This document shows positions 36,901 to 49,796 of a stretch of 64,000 nt of DNA, one piece after another; position 1 is the first letter of the stretch; every line of letters starts with the position of its first letter. The stretch is from Anarhynchus alexandrinus (taxonomy: Eukaryota > Chordata > Aves > Charadriiformes > Charadriidae). Position numbers and translations under genes: made by a program. Under the pieces are notes generated by a model. That model was given only the letters and a program-made list of their open reading frames with translations. It had not been told where the DNA came from and did not search any database. Location: NCBI GenBank assembly GCA_008711295.1, contig VUYV01000045.1:2246842-2310841 (forward strand), given 5' to 3'.

Positions 36901-39887
36901 TAAGAAATCTGCTTCTGATTTGTGGAAGCATGTGCGTAGTTCTAAAAGATACAGTAAATTGTTTCCAGTAAGACACTCCACATTTAATCCAGCTACAGTG
37001 TTGTGCTAACCTGCCTGCCTCATTAATTTCATGTATCCATCCATATGCAGCCGCACAGGAAGGCGAGGTCAGGTTCACATTCTAGCATTCTGTATTACTT
37101 TCATATTAAAACCCAAAGTAGATTAAAAGTTAATTAAAACTTCAGACCTGTGATTCTGTATCCCTGTAAGAATTCACTGAGCACACTGAGTGTTTGCAAG
37201 ACTTACGAACATGTTAGTATCTGAAAGATAGTTATACACAATTCTAAGACTTTATAAGCCATTTAAAATGGATGTTGTTTTAACCATTAGGTGGAAGAGA
37301 ATGTAAAAGTAGTTTGAAAGAAAAACTAGGAATTGCTCAGTCAATTAAAAAGAAAAAACAAACCCAAAAAACCCTTTTCCTGATGTAAAAAAACATTAAC
37401 ATAGTTGCTGTACATCAAAGTCTGCAACACTTCTAACTAGAACGGCCATTAAAAGAAAACAAGTTGGTCATTTCATATGGGGGCTTCGTGTTTTGTTTTT
37501 CATTGCCCTGAAATACTTTCAGGTTCTCCATTATCCCAGCGCCACTAATCCTGATGACAGTCTCCTGTGGTGCACTTATGTACCACGCACTCAGAGCAGC
37601 CGCCTGCGTGAAGACCCTGGCGCTGCCTTTTCTCCTCTCCCCCCTGCTCCCCTCTGCACCTTCCTGCTCCACCATGTGCAGTCCGGAGGTGGCCATGGCA
37701 GTCCCGCTCTGCAGGTGGGAGTCCTTACCTGCCCTCGTGCAAATACGGTCTTCCAACACAGCAGAAAGCATATATGACTCTCTCCTCTCGCTTCATTATT
37801 AGAGAGTAGTTGATGGGATATACTGTGCCCTTTGCATATAAAGGCCCTTTGTGTAAGTATTTTTAACACCGCAAAGTGAGTTGAAGCTCTGCCTTTCTTT
37901 GGCAGATGTTTATAGCTGTGTGGATGGCTGTGCGGGACTGTGCCCGGTGGTAGGTCCTCAAGAATTGGTCCGATGCCCTCTTGTAAGATACCCCACTGGT
38001 GCAGGTAGCAATCCTCCTGTTGATGAAGAAAGTCTGAAGAGGTTGTGAGACATGGTTGCTGCTTAAGCTACAAGTAGGAATAAAATACTTGGTTAGCTTA
38101 TTTCTTTCTTGAATAATTTTCTGTCGTTTCCTCAGGGAAAGGCCTTCTTAAAAAGTTTAAACTGTGTCCTGATGTGTCGTTGTAAAAAGTTGAAAAGATG
38201 TAGGCTCTTATTTTCTAGAGGTGAGGCAGCTAGCTCTAGCTCTTACCTATTTTCTAGCTCTTAATCTAGCTCTTCTTTTAAAAGCCTTTTTCTTGTTAAA
38301 GACAGGAGGTTTAAAATTTAAGCTCTTCTGCTGTGCATAAGGAGTTATTGTTCCTGGAAGACTCTCATGGGTTACTGCATTTTTTACTGAGTCCTCAGTG
38401 GTGCTAATTTGATGGGATGATGTTATCCTCATCTGAACCAATCCATACTGTTCTTTTCTTCTGTTGTTGTTTTTGCCATTTTTGCACTGATGCCATGTTT
38501 AGTGAGGTGAGAATCAAATTCTCTGCACCTCATCAGTAGGTTTTGGGGGAAGCTTCAGCAGCAATTAAATGCTTTCTAGATCACTTATTATATGTCTGCC
38601 AGTGAAGGTTCATTCTCACCAGTCTTTCGGAGGAATAAAAGCACCAAAATACATCAAATAGATAGCTTTGGTGCATGTGTTCATGTCTTATGAGGGTAGC
38701 TTCTTGATCCAGGCTAAAGCTTAACATCGGTAGGGCTAACATTAGTTGAGCTCTTAGGACATCCCGGGTGGTGACATTGCCACTCCCAGTCAGGGAAATC
38801 TGCTGAACCTCCCTAGGAAGATACTACCACAATCTCTTGCCCTTTTGTAGTTGGTACATGGCCACTGTCCGATGCTAGCTGTGGTTGTGGAGCATCCAGC
38901 ATACGTATGGCTCTGTGCTCACCTCCCAGCAGTCTGGAGCTCGCCATTTTCTGACCTGTAGTTTCAGAGAGTCTCAGCCTGGTTAGTGTGACTGTACTGG
39001 AAGTACATTTGGGGTTTGTTCCTGCTGTAGCAGATGAGACCAGTGCTGGAGCCCGCCACCCTTGACTCTGATCTCCCACTAATTCGTAATATAAAGCCTC
39101 CTTGTATCTCATAAGCAAACCTAGTACCAGATAGTATTGTTATGGTTCAGTTTTACTTGTAACATGATTAGTGAGTCAAGCTTGCTAAACCTTTATTTTG
39201 AGAGATTAAGACTGGGGAGGAAAGCACCCGTGCAATTGCAGAGCACTGCTGTACATGTGCTCACCTTAATCTTAAAAAAGGCATTTTTCCCTCTAGCATT
39301 TATAAAGCAGTCTAGCTGCTGGGATATTAATGAGGGAATATAGGTGGCAGGCGCTTCTCCAGAACAGCTCCTGAGCTCATGTGTTTGTTTTTTGGAGCCA
39401 AAAAAGTCTAGGGGAACTTTATGTGGAGAAGCCTAAAGGTGGGGAAACACGTTTTTAGCTCTGGGGTTATGATTTGCGTTAATTATTGGGTGTGGTGGGG
39501 ATGGTGGGGTTCCCGGATTAGTATGTTTGCATAGCTGTGTTTTTTGAATGTGTCAAGGGGAACCAGGGTGAAGATTACAAACTTCGTTTTTAGGGAATGT
39601 GGGTATAATTGAAAGCAAATAAACTCTTAATAGTCATTTTCAGGCATACTGGGCTGCTTTCTAAATATACTGATTATAATTGCAGAAAATATTCATAGAA
39701 ACTGGTTTTGCTCACAAGAAGCATTCATCCCTCAGCACAGGAAGAGAGAAAAGCACGCTGTCTTCTGCGGCGGTAGGTTGCTGCGAGAAATGTAGGGGAA
39801 GCTGAACTCTGTCCCCTGCACTCTAATTTCCAGTGCTTCCGCAGTTCAAATAGTGTCTGATATTCTGTTCTGTAAAATGGGTGAGTG
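33961..39887. other. Non-coding DNA between the two CpG islands
   Basis: Probably TIAM2 5' intron if the island at 33281-33960 is a first exon. It contains an A-rich tract at 37346-37374 and a TAGCTCT-rich cluster at about 38226-38275. No coding signature was seen. Confidence 0.5.
38226..38275. repeat. Irregular TAGCTCT-type short tandem cluster
   Basis: CTAGCTCT and TAGCTCTT units recur about four times within 50 bp with short spacers. Confidence 0.6.
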
Positions 39888-40180
39888 TTTGGAGCGAGCG
39901 CAGCCAGAGCTCGTCCTCGACCAGCCCCCTGCCCCGCTGTCACGCTGCCTTTGGGCGCGAGCCGACTCGCTCCGCTCCCCGCCCCCATTGTAATTAGCGG
40001 AAAGAAAATCGCTCCACACAAGTGTGAGGCGAGAGAAAGGCATCGCAGCTGATTTTCAGGGTGACGGTCTTTGTGCAGCCTCGCAGATGCCCCGATTGGT
40101 TATCACAGCGTGCGGGAATGTTTAGCCTGCCGTGGCTTTCCGGACGGCTGGGATGCTGAGAAAAATCCCTCGGGGCCATT
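39888..40180. promoter_or_regulatory. Second CpG-rich island, candidate alternative TIAM2 promoter
   Basis: About 27 CpGs in 290 bp by manual count. It includes an Sp1-type GC box (CCCCGCCCCC, 39977-39986) and an inverted CCAAT box (ATTGG, 40095-40099). It lies about 3.2 kb upstream of the first coding exon. Both elements suit a TATA-less promoter in either direction. I could not choose a transcription start or a donor with confidence. Confidence 0.45.
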
Positions 40181-43100
40181 TCTATGGGATTTATTGACTG
40201 TTCTGTTGTACTGCTGACTGATTCCTGCACAGACCGAGACACTGTTTTGTAGACATTGTAGCCCGAGATAAATTTATTCGTTCGCCCATTATGTGACCTG
40301 TGTATTGGATCAGACACGTACAATGGACCCTGGCAGCAGCAGCTCGAGCCTTGACGAATTGAATGTCTATCTTCTGAGGTTCATGACAGCAGCTTGCTCG
40401 CTACCTACTCTGTTAAAAGGATTACCTAACCATTGCACAATCACTATGGAGACCAGATGGTCTTTTTGCCTGTTTCTTTAGACAAATTGGGTTCAGTGTT
40501 CCCTTATGAATAGATATAAGCCCTTCAAAGCCCCCTTGTTGAATGTACTTTCTGCTCCCAGATGAAGAATTCTGAATGTAAACTCATTGCTTGTTTGTGG
40601 TCTGCGTCTCCTGGATCGAGGAAGGCAGTTTTGCTGGGGGTTCGCAATTTGTTCGGCAGCTTGGAGCTCAGGAAGTTTGTGTGTTGTCTTCTGTTTACCT
40701 TGAATTGAAAGTATTTTGTTCAATCCATGTGATGTTTTAAAAACTGTTTACATAAATGGCTGCGCCTAGCAGCATAGGCAAATCAAACCTGCGAGGCAAG
40801 GGTGTCCTAAATAGCAGCCTTCCAAATTGTTAGAGAGAATAAGCAAGTTAAGCAGATTTTTTTTTTCTTTTTTCTTTTTGGAGCGTAAGATGAAATTTCT
40901 GTGGCATATCTGTTTTGTCAAATATCTTTGTAATAACAGCCATGAATTTGTGTTTATATGTCTGTAGCATCTCTAGCATGATCCAAAAAGATACATCTCT
41001 TCAAAGTCATTTATTTGCTTATTATTTTTCTTTTATTTATTTTTCTAGGCCTGCTGTTGAGACTGTTTTTAGTTCTAGCTTGCAACCTTTACCTTTGTTT
41101 TTGTTAAGGTTAGCAAAATACTTAGGTTACCAGTGAATTCCTTTAAATATCTTCCAGGTTCTTATACAGTAAATAGCCACAGAAGAAGTCAAAAAGAGCA
41201 AAACTCTGCGTGTTCAAAACAAGTAGTTATTCAATGGAAAATTATGAACAGTAGCCACTAAATTTATGCAGAAAAGAATGTTTCTTGGGGGTGGTGTATT
41301 AAGAACGGTTTCTAGCTAAAATGTATGTTCCAAAACTGAGCTTAAGGTCTTGTACAGCTTCTTTTCCACTAAGTGTTTCAATCCCTAAACTGCTGGTGTG
41401 TTCTGTGAGATTCATCTTCTGTCCTTTTGTTTTGAGTTGTGGCCTTTGTGTGCCAAATGAAGAGCTGATACGTTCAGATGGTCAGAAAGAACTTGGGTCT
41501 TGTTACCTTCTGTAACAAGGTGTGTGCAGTGCTTGGTGCTGCCTTTTTCTTGTTTTACTGGCAGATTAAGTTAAAATCAGAACAAACCTAAAGAGGGAGC
41601 TTGCTGGGTGGTTGGTGGAGTGAAGTGCGTGGTGGTCTTTCACTGCAAGGGTCATAGTTGGAATCCGGGCATGGGGAAGGATAAACAGATGCTGCGGGAC
41701 ATTGCTGTGATCAGTTTGGTCCCCATTGTAATGGATCACTGCACAATCCTGCCATCTGTAATTGGTCTTCCAAAAAGAAAACTGAAGGGGGCTCAGGTTG
41801 CCCTAACTTGTCAGTGAGAGGGGAGAAGGACAGGAATAGAAAATAAGACACTTACCCAAACAGTGACTTAGTTGTATTAATTCAATGTCAGTTGTTAAAG
41901 TATATTTATGAAAATGTATGTCTAAAGTCCAGGAATCCCCTTAACCAGACCTCTCTCCTCCATTTGTAACTTCTGTCTGATTGTTTTTGGTATTTGTTTT
42001 GCTTACAGCTGGAGTAAAATGTAAGTTCTGTTTGACTGAGAGCCCTTTTTGTGTTTTTGGTGTTTTCTAGGAAGGCTGCATGCAACTCCATCCTGGTTTT
42101 GGCAAGTGTAGCGGCTGGCCACGAAGACAATGCAGAGCGTGCTAACTGCTAACCGTGCCCGTGTTTAAGAGTGATCCTACAGGTTAGCCCTTTGTTTTAT
42201 ACTGTGCTTTTCATCTAAAAGTGCTAAAGGCTAGAAGTAGGGATGTTAAAATACATACAAACTCTGGAAGATAGGATTGTGCTTTCACAATGGCTTATTT
42301 TGACAAAATTTTAATGAGGCTGCAGTGAATTCTCCTAAGAGTGATAGTCTGAGATCCGACGTGCAAAGAAGCGTAGTGCCAATGGGAAAAGCACTTTGAT
42401 GTTGTTTCTCTAAATTACAAACAGTGGAGATTCACTCCAAGTAACAAAAAGAACAGATCAATCTTTTTTACTTTGGGGTATACTTTGTGTGGGTCCAAAA
42501 TCTTCAGTCATCTCACTGGGGCAATTTGACTGCTCCAGTGTGTGCAATTCACTGTGAATTCAGTAAAAAGCTGAAGAGCGTTTTACTAAGGGAACTATCG
42601 AACCGCGCCATACTGAATGAACATAATGCAGTTTTGTGCTGTAATGGAAGATGAGGCTGTTCGCTAACCAAGGGGTTTTTTTTGTTTGTTTGTTTTTGGT
42701 GTGGGCTTTTTTTCCTTTCTCCTGGATTGACTCCATTTAAACACTAAGTTGGGGTTTGCTGAACAGTTTATTGAGGCAACACTCGGTTGCACAGAAACCA
42801 GTCAAGCTGAAACTGCAGCGGGCTTGTCTCCTGGCAGAAGGGATTTCTCTGAAAGTACAGTTCACTTTACATCTAAGTTATGATTATCTTGCTGTCTCCC
42901 TTTCATTATGCCATTGTTCTTGGGAGCCAGAGATTTTGTAAGTTATAAGAAAAGGATGTTGCCAAGGGTGTGGGTGGAGAAAGGTGTTGACATGATTTCA
43001 ATGGAGCTAGATTCCAGCTTTATAACAGAGGGGTAATGAACCGTACAGAGAATAGGGTTTCCTAGCCTGCCCCTAAAATAAGTTCAGTTACGAATTTAAT

Positions 43101-43254
43101 GTTGTAAATGGCTATTTAATGGCTTTTTTTTCTGAAACAATTGTTTCATATCATTTTTTAAAAAGGCACTTTCCTGTGTAGACGGTAAAAATGGTCTGTT
43201 ACTTTTCGCTCTGTCTTCTAGCTATTGTTTCTAATGAAACTTTTCTTAATTTAG
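40181..43254. other. Probable TIAM2 5' intron leading to the first coding exon
   Basis: The acceptor at 43253-43254 follows a T-rich tract, so this is intron for any transcript starting upstream. It contains a TTTG run at 42680-42697 and a possible ancient repeat remnant at 42990-43022. The first part, 40181-40330, continues the CpG island and has no clear function. Confidence 0.6.
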
Positions 43255-43260
43255 TGGAAA

Positions 43261-44457
43261 ATGGGGAATTCAGAAAGCCAGTACAGTCTTCAGGGATCAA
43301 AAAATCATGCTGCTGCTACAGCTGGTGCCAAGCAGAAGCCTTGCTCTCTGAAAATTCGCAGCATTCATGCTAAAGATGAAAAGTCTTGCTCTATGCATGG
43401 ATGGGGACATACCAGTAGTGGCTCAAACTACAAATCGAGGTCCCTTGCCAGAAGCTGCCTTTCGCACTTCAAGAGTAATCAGCCTTATGCATCGAGGCTT
43501 GGTGACACTGTGGTGAAAGTCTCTAAAAGCAATGCCCATGCCAAACACAGGACAAACGCCTCAGGGGACTACTGCCAAGGAAATAACGCGGTGTTTTTGC
43601 CCGAAAACGGTTTCCACTATATTGGCCTTCAAGCTGGAAGTAATCACGCTGCCTCTCGAGAATGCAATGGACACATTTTAAATTGCTACGGCAAGAATGA
43701 GAGTCTTGCATCAACCTCCCCATCAGAGGACAGGAGGAGTCCAAAAGTTCTCATTAAAACATTGGGGAAGCTGGACGGTTGCTTGAGGGTCGAGTTCCAC
43801 AACAGCAGCAACAGCAAGGTACCAACCGAGGAGTCCAGTGGACCGGTCCAGTTGCTGAGGTATTCGCCTGCCTTGGAATCTAAGCCGAATAACCTGCTTG
43901 ATGTCAGGAGGAACTCCAGTGCAGACTGTTCTTCAGACCATCGTCTGTCACCTACTGATTCAAGGCTTCGATCTAGTAAAGGAAGCTCCCTCAGTTCCGA
44001 GTCTTCATGGTATGACTCTCTCTGGGGAAATGCTGGGGATATCAATGAGTTGGATGGTCCGTATTTGACCAGGAGCACTCCAGATACAAGCATTCATGCC
44101 AGTTTCCCAGCGAGTGACAACAAGAAGTCCTTCAACCAAAGTTCATCTCTTTCCTCCCTCCGAGATCTCTATAAGGATACAAATTTGGAAAGCACTCCTC
44201 CACCTGGGATCAGGCTGTCTGATGAGTATATTGACACTCATGGTAGCCTAAGCAACCGTGTCTCATTTGCCTCAGACATTGATGTTCCCTCCAGGGTAGA
44301 GCAGGGAAGTCCTGCACATTACTCCTCCTACACGCTCCCATGCAGAAAGTCCAAGCCCCTCAGTGAGGATGCGTCCAAGAAGGATACATTAAAAAACCGA
44401 ATGCGACGCATCAGTGACTGGACGGGAAGTCTCTCGAGGAAGAAGAGGAAGCTCCAG
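43261..44457 (+). CDS. TIAM2: TIAM2 first coding exon (residues 1-399)
   Basis: This exon encodes the N-terminal 399 residues of TIAM2 (STEF), a guanine nucleotide exchange factor that activates Rac1 in neurite growth, migration and membrane ruffling. I recognised it from the start MGNSESQYSLQGSKNH, the block RSLARSCLSHFKSNQPYASR (about 60-79), the block SPTDSRLRSSKGSSLSSESS (230-249) and YTLPCRKSK (357-365), which fit TIAM2 better than its paralogue TIAM1. Gly2 with Ser6 matches the N-myristoylation consensus. The rest is serine-rich and probably disordered, ending in a basic cluster (SRKKRKLQ, 392-399). The ATG has A at -3 and G at +4. An acceptor AG at 43253-43254 leaves only six bases of 5' UTR in this exon, so upstream non-coding exons must exist. 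The donor is CAG|GTATGT at 44458, phase 0. Read-through would add nine residues and then a stop. No frameshift or internal stop is seen. Confidence 0.97.
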
Positions 44458-45352
44458 GTATGTGCAAACACCAGCCTAAGTGCCTGAAAGTTGGTTTGTA
44501 GATTTCTCTTATAAATGTGATCAAACCTGGTTTGTCTTTCTCACAGGATAATTACTTGCTAATCTTGTTTAGTAATTTGTGGAATTCTGAGAAGTATTGC
44601 ATCCCTGGAGCTGTCTGAAATGTCAACAACAAAAAAACATGTACATTTGCGTGTGCAAAATTTCCCTTCCTATTTTTTCACCTTCTTAGCCAACTCCAAT
44701 CTCTGCAGCCTAAACTCTTGGTGAATTAGCTTTTAGAAATCATTGCGTTACTTAAAAAGTGACTTGGAGTTTTTAAGCCTTCTCTTTATTTCAACTGTGA
44801 AAATATAACCTAGATATCATATATATGCTATGAATCAGCATACGTTGTCTAAAGACTGTGGAAGGAGCAGTAGAAGAAGGATGTTGTAAGTATCTTTGTA
44901 GGTATTGCCTATTTGTATTATTGGCTTCACCACTCTGGTTTCACTGTCGGTCCATCTCGAGCAAGGCGAGCAACTGTAGAGTATCGACCAGAGCTGCTGG
45001 CTCTGCCTCCACCTCCTCTGAAGGCATTACATGGAGTGCCCTCCTCCTTCCTGCGTGTCAGCTTAATTCACCAGATGGAAAAGCTTGAGTTGCCATCTGG
45101 CTCGCCAGGAGATGGTGGTGTGAAGAAGGAGATGGGAGGAGGGCAAGAGGGAGGGAAAGGATGTTTCTTTAGAAGAATTTAAGGCTAATCCCATTAATAG
45201 GAGTTTAGGATGCCTGTGGTCAGGAATGAAATTCTCATCTCTAGCTGTAGGCCCCAGAACTGGCTCTTTAAATGCCAGACTGTGCCTGGACTTCTGCACG
45301 TGAGTTTCAAGCTGAGATGGAGGGCAAAGACTGTTTTTGGTTTTGGTTTTGA

Positions 45353-45376
45353 TATTTATTTATTTATTTTTTTTTT
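45353..45376. repeat. (TATT)n and poly-T simple repeat
   Basis: ATTT units followed by a poly-T run, preceded by TTTTGG units. Confidence 0.85.
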
Positions 45377-47262
45377 AAATCTTCCCTAGTGTTTCTCATA
45401 CAGGAACTGCTGTGCTTCCCTAAACGCAGGATCTGCTCTCTTTCAGCCACATTGGGGTGCTGGCCTCTTCAGAAGGCAGCGGAGAGTGAAGGGAACACCT
45501 ACTTCTGCAACTTAGGCAGCAGCTAAGCCGTATATTGTAACACACGCTTTGTGTAGCATGTAGAGCAAAGGTGGTCTCCCGTGGTGGAAATTTGGACAGG
45601 TATCGTGCTTAACAGGCATCTCTCATTGCAATGTAAAACTCTGACAGACCCTTAGGCTCAGAAATGAGGTCAGCGTAAGGTTTGCCGGCATAAATCCTAG
45701 GAAACGGCTACTAACTGGGAAAATGAAAATGAAAGCCGTTTATTTGGATCACTTCTTTTGTGAGCTGGTGCTCATGTATTTTATCAGATGCTGTCTTTTC
45801 ACCTTCTTACTCAGCTGGGAAAGAGAGGGTAGAAAATCCGGAATCAGTGAAGAGCCTCAGCACCTTGTGCCAGGATTCTTCACCGGTTTCGACATCTGTA
45901 GCTGTTCTGGATTTTACAGCCAGGCTTTACATACGATTTCTGCATCCCAGACCTTTGCCATGTATTACTTAGTTATGACATTGTCAGAATGGTATTTGTG
46001 GTGCACGCTTCATAGCTGTTTTGAATTCGCTGTGCAGTGAACTGACTTCAGACACAGCAAGGAAATTTGGCCGGCGAGATTGCATCGAACTTGAATCTCA
46101 TTCTGGTAGAAGGAAATCAGCCCTAGTTCCAAAAATGGTGATTTCTTAGAAAAAGGCATAGGAAATAGTTAGTCATTGATTTTTATCAGACAAGTATCCA
46201 GCAACAGGAAGGATAAGAGGGGTAGCGAACAATTTATGCTTTTTGCTTTCCTCGTGAGGCTTGGTCAGTTCCTTTCCGCCTTGCACGCTTTGAGGAACCT
46301 GCCGTCTCTTCTGGGGGTTGCTGTGTTGTAGTTTGGTAACGATTATACTCTTCCTGGGTCCTTGGGCTTAAAAACGCAGAAGTACCGTGCACGGTTATGA
46401 TCTTTCAAGTGGTTAGTCCCTGTTCGTAGGACTGTTCATCGTGGCGATTGTAGCCTTCGTGCTTTGCTGTGAACAACATGTCCCTTCCTCAGTACATTAC
46501 TAATAACTGATTGTGAGTCACTTGGGCTGCACGTAGGTGAAAGCTGGAATATTTCCCTAGAAGTATGCCGGAGCGCCGGTGCTGGCTGGGTGGATAGGTC
46601 CCTCCGGCTGCCCCAGTGGGAACAAGTCATCCAAGCCTCCTGCTTCATGGGGGCACAGGACCAGGAGTCACAGGCCTGGGATATTGAGGCCAGTCCCTTG
46701 CCACGAGAAAGGCAATAGAGTGTAATCCCTTTCGTGAACAAATTGCAGCTTGAAATCAAGTGGGCTTTTCCCCATCTTGAAGGCTGTTTTCAAACCCTCT
46801 TACTCTGATGGTTGCTAATTTGCAGAGTAAATGTAGTCCAGGCCAGTTTGTTCTGATGCCAGTATTGTCTGTTGCATTAGTTACCCTTCCCTATTATTTA
46901 ATCTGTTACAGTTTATTTAAAGGGAGAAATGGTATCTCTTCTCGGCCAGTGTTTGTTGGGCTATGCAGACTCTGTTTGGTCTCCTGTCTTAAGATAGGAA
47001 GTCTGTTTCCTTTTCATTCTGGCACCATTCCTCTGCACCTGTTTTAAATCATCCATAAACAGATTTGGATATGGGATATTCCAGAGGAGCCCTTGGCTGT
47101 GCCCTGTCCAGTGACTTGGATGTTTCCTTATGTCTGACTTGATCTGATACTTGATCTGATATATCCTGGAATTGAGTTTGCCTTTCTAATAACGGTCTCA
47201 TGTCAAGACTTGCAGTCATTCTGTGCCATGACCCAGCTTCCATTGCGTGAGGGTGTCCTAAT

Positions 47263-47370
47263 GCTTTGAGCAACCTGGCCTAGTGGGAGATGTCCCTGCC
47301 CATGGCAGGGGGGTTGGAATTAGGTGATCTTGAAGGTCCCTTCCAACCCAAACCATTCTATGATTCTATG
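47263..47370 (+). repeat. CR1 LINE 3'-end fragment
   Basis: The last 108 bp of a sense CR1: GCTTTGAGCAACCTGG, then GGCAGGGGGGTTGGAATTAG, then two ATTCTATG units. It is severely 5'-truncated, as is common for CR1. Confidence 0.95.
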
Positions 47371-49748
47371 ACCACTGGTACTCTACTGCGTGGCATGTTG
47401 TCATTTAGTTTAATCCTTGCTGAAACAGCATTGGAGAGATGCTGTATCACAATACAGCAAGGTATATGTGATGCACGTGAGACCTGTGGACAGAATTTAG
47501 GCAGACTTGTTGCACAGTTGGCCACTGTGAAAGGTGGTACCATAAACTCAGTGTGCAACTGTATAACATGGAGAAAATGAGCAAACGCTGTGTAAAATGA
47601 AGATCCAGCCACCAGAAACAGCTGCTGCAGATAGGTTCTTCAATGAAGGAAATAGCCTCTTTATAAGAATAATTTCTGAAATTTCCTGACTTTATAAGCC
47701 TGAAGTGTGATGTAAAGAGAATTTAAAAGAAAAGTACATTGAGACAACCTCTTTATTTGGCTTGAAAACTGGTATTAGATTCTACTTTTGGCTTGGGTCC
47801 TAATGAATTTAGCAAGCTGCATTGTTTTCTGCGCTGTTCTTTACAGCTAATTATTATATGCGTCACTTTGTCTAATTGGTATCTTAGTTAGCCACTTTAT
47901 CTTTTGCATTATCTGTAACTATTCCAGGGTATATCTCAGGCTTTGAGAGATATGCTTGAATGCAGCTGAGCAGAAACAGTGGTAGTTTTCTGTCATCGCT
48001 AGATGCAACAGAGAGAAAACGAGCAGAAAGTCGCCTGGCAGGGAAACCACTGCCAGCAGCAACTTGGGTCAGACCTTTTCAGTGGTGACCAGGTACTTCT
48101 ACAGTGGCAGCCTCCCTGAGGACCAGCAGAGACTGTGACTCTCAATTCTCTTCTTTAAAAAAAAACCCAAAACACAAGTGATGTTATTATGGTGAAGTGT
48201 GTATATGCGTTTTGGATCCTGTGTCCATTTGCTCTGCTGTGGTACTTCCTCATTTCTACCCTTTCTGTGTGTGTGGAGAAAACATAGGATGTGGCTAATG
48301 GCTGTTCATGGACAGGTTGTATCCCATGCTTTTCATTAATGCTTGTTGTTCCAGTAGTTGGCCCTTCACAGCAGATGCCTTCTTATGTATGCATCTCCTG
48401 TTGTTTTTCTTAGTAGTGCTTTGGGACTGAAAGAAATACATATTCTTAATAAACTGTATGTTCATGTTTTCTAGAGGACACTGGTAGTTCCTGGAGAATA
48501 GTCAAACAATTAAAATACAGGATTTTGGCACGCACATACAGTGACAGTAATTAAAAAGAGGGTGGAGAAAGCTTCCAGTTTCTCACTGAACTGCAGATGG
48601 CTGGGGCAATTGTGTAGGATCCACGTTGTACAGTTGCTTTATGGGCATAAACACATTACATGTGTGATTATTCCTCCCCCCTCTCCCAGCCCCAATTTCC
48701 CTCCCTTTACCATATAAAAAGTAAAACTGTTGATGTTTAGGGAGTTACACTCTGAGAATGCCGATTATCACTCTGCGAGGAAGGTGCTTCATCACCAGGA
48801 GAACAGGGTCCGTGTCGCCAAACACAGTGATATGAAAAGCCAGACTCGAACTTCAACGTACCATAAGAGAACGTGGGTTTCAGTTGAAACTGGCTTTTGC
48901 GAGGCCATGACCGGCAGTGTCCTGCTGCTGGAGAAGTGGCTTGTCTGGCGACGCCTGGGAGGGCGTGCGCTCCCGCTGTTGCTCTTGGCTGAGCGCTGGA
49001 GATCGCGATGCTATCAAAACACGGCACAGCTTTTCCGCTGCAGTTCTGAAGAGCATCTAGTAGGAAGCAAAGGAACAAAAAAGTAGTGGCTTTCAAAGCT
49101 GCTGGTGAGAGCAGCTCACAGGAGACCAAGGTTTGTTTACTTTATTCGTGTACAGAAGTCTGTGAGCAAATAAATGCTTTTGGAGAGGCAGTCTAAACTT
49201 GGAAGAATAATAGCTTTATTATTACTGAGGGTAATAGCTTCACTTCTTGAATTGTTTATAGCCAACTCCTCTCTTCCCTCACACTTTCACTGCAAAAGGC
49301 AGCAGGTTTTTTGTGTTGTATGTTCTTAAATCTTGGTTGCTTTTAAAAAGCATCAGCAACGCTTGAGTTGGGAAGACAATAAATGGCTTCTTATGGTGTG
49401 GTTCTCGACAGCGAAGGTAGTCCAAGGAGCTCTGTTTGGGTAGTACGAAAATCCCTGTCTATCACTGGAGCCTGGGAGAGTTGGGAGCAGTCAGCACATT
49501 ACTGGGAAAGGCTTAAGAAAGAAAAGGCCCACTCTTCCAACAAGGTCCTAAGTCGACAAGCAGTGGCAAGAAATGGGCCTACATTAGCATCCATATCACA
49601 AGGCAAAGTTGAAGTCATGACATCGGGCCTGAGCATTTCAATGAAATTGGCCAGCCCTCTCAATACAAGGGAAGAAGTTGCACAATACAATTAGGGGAAA
49701 GGCCTGTCGGTTCTTGACAAGATAGTCAAGCTCCCGGGGGGGTTCCAG

Positions 49749-49796
49749 CAAGTCGGAAAATACACACCTCTGCAAGTCAGAAAATACACACCTCTG
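49749..49796. repeat. 24-bp tandem duplication
   Basis: Two 24-bp units (CAAGTC[G/A]GAAAATACACACC and TCTG) lie head to tail with one mismatch. It is a simple local duplication in the intron. Confidence 0.85.

Noticed and set aside
41640..41680. GTTGGAATCCGGGC considered as a tRNA T-arm
   Set aside because: No matching acceptor stem, anticodon arm or Pol III A box could be placed around it.
43686..44093. Antisense 135-codon open frame within TIAM2 exon 1
   Set aside because: It is a shadow of the real coding exon on the opposite strand.
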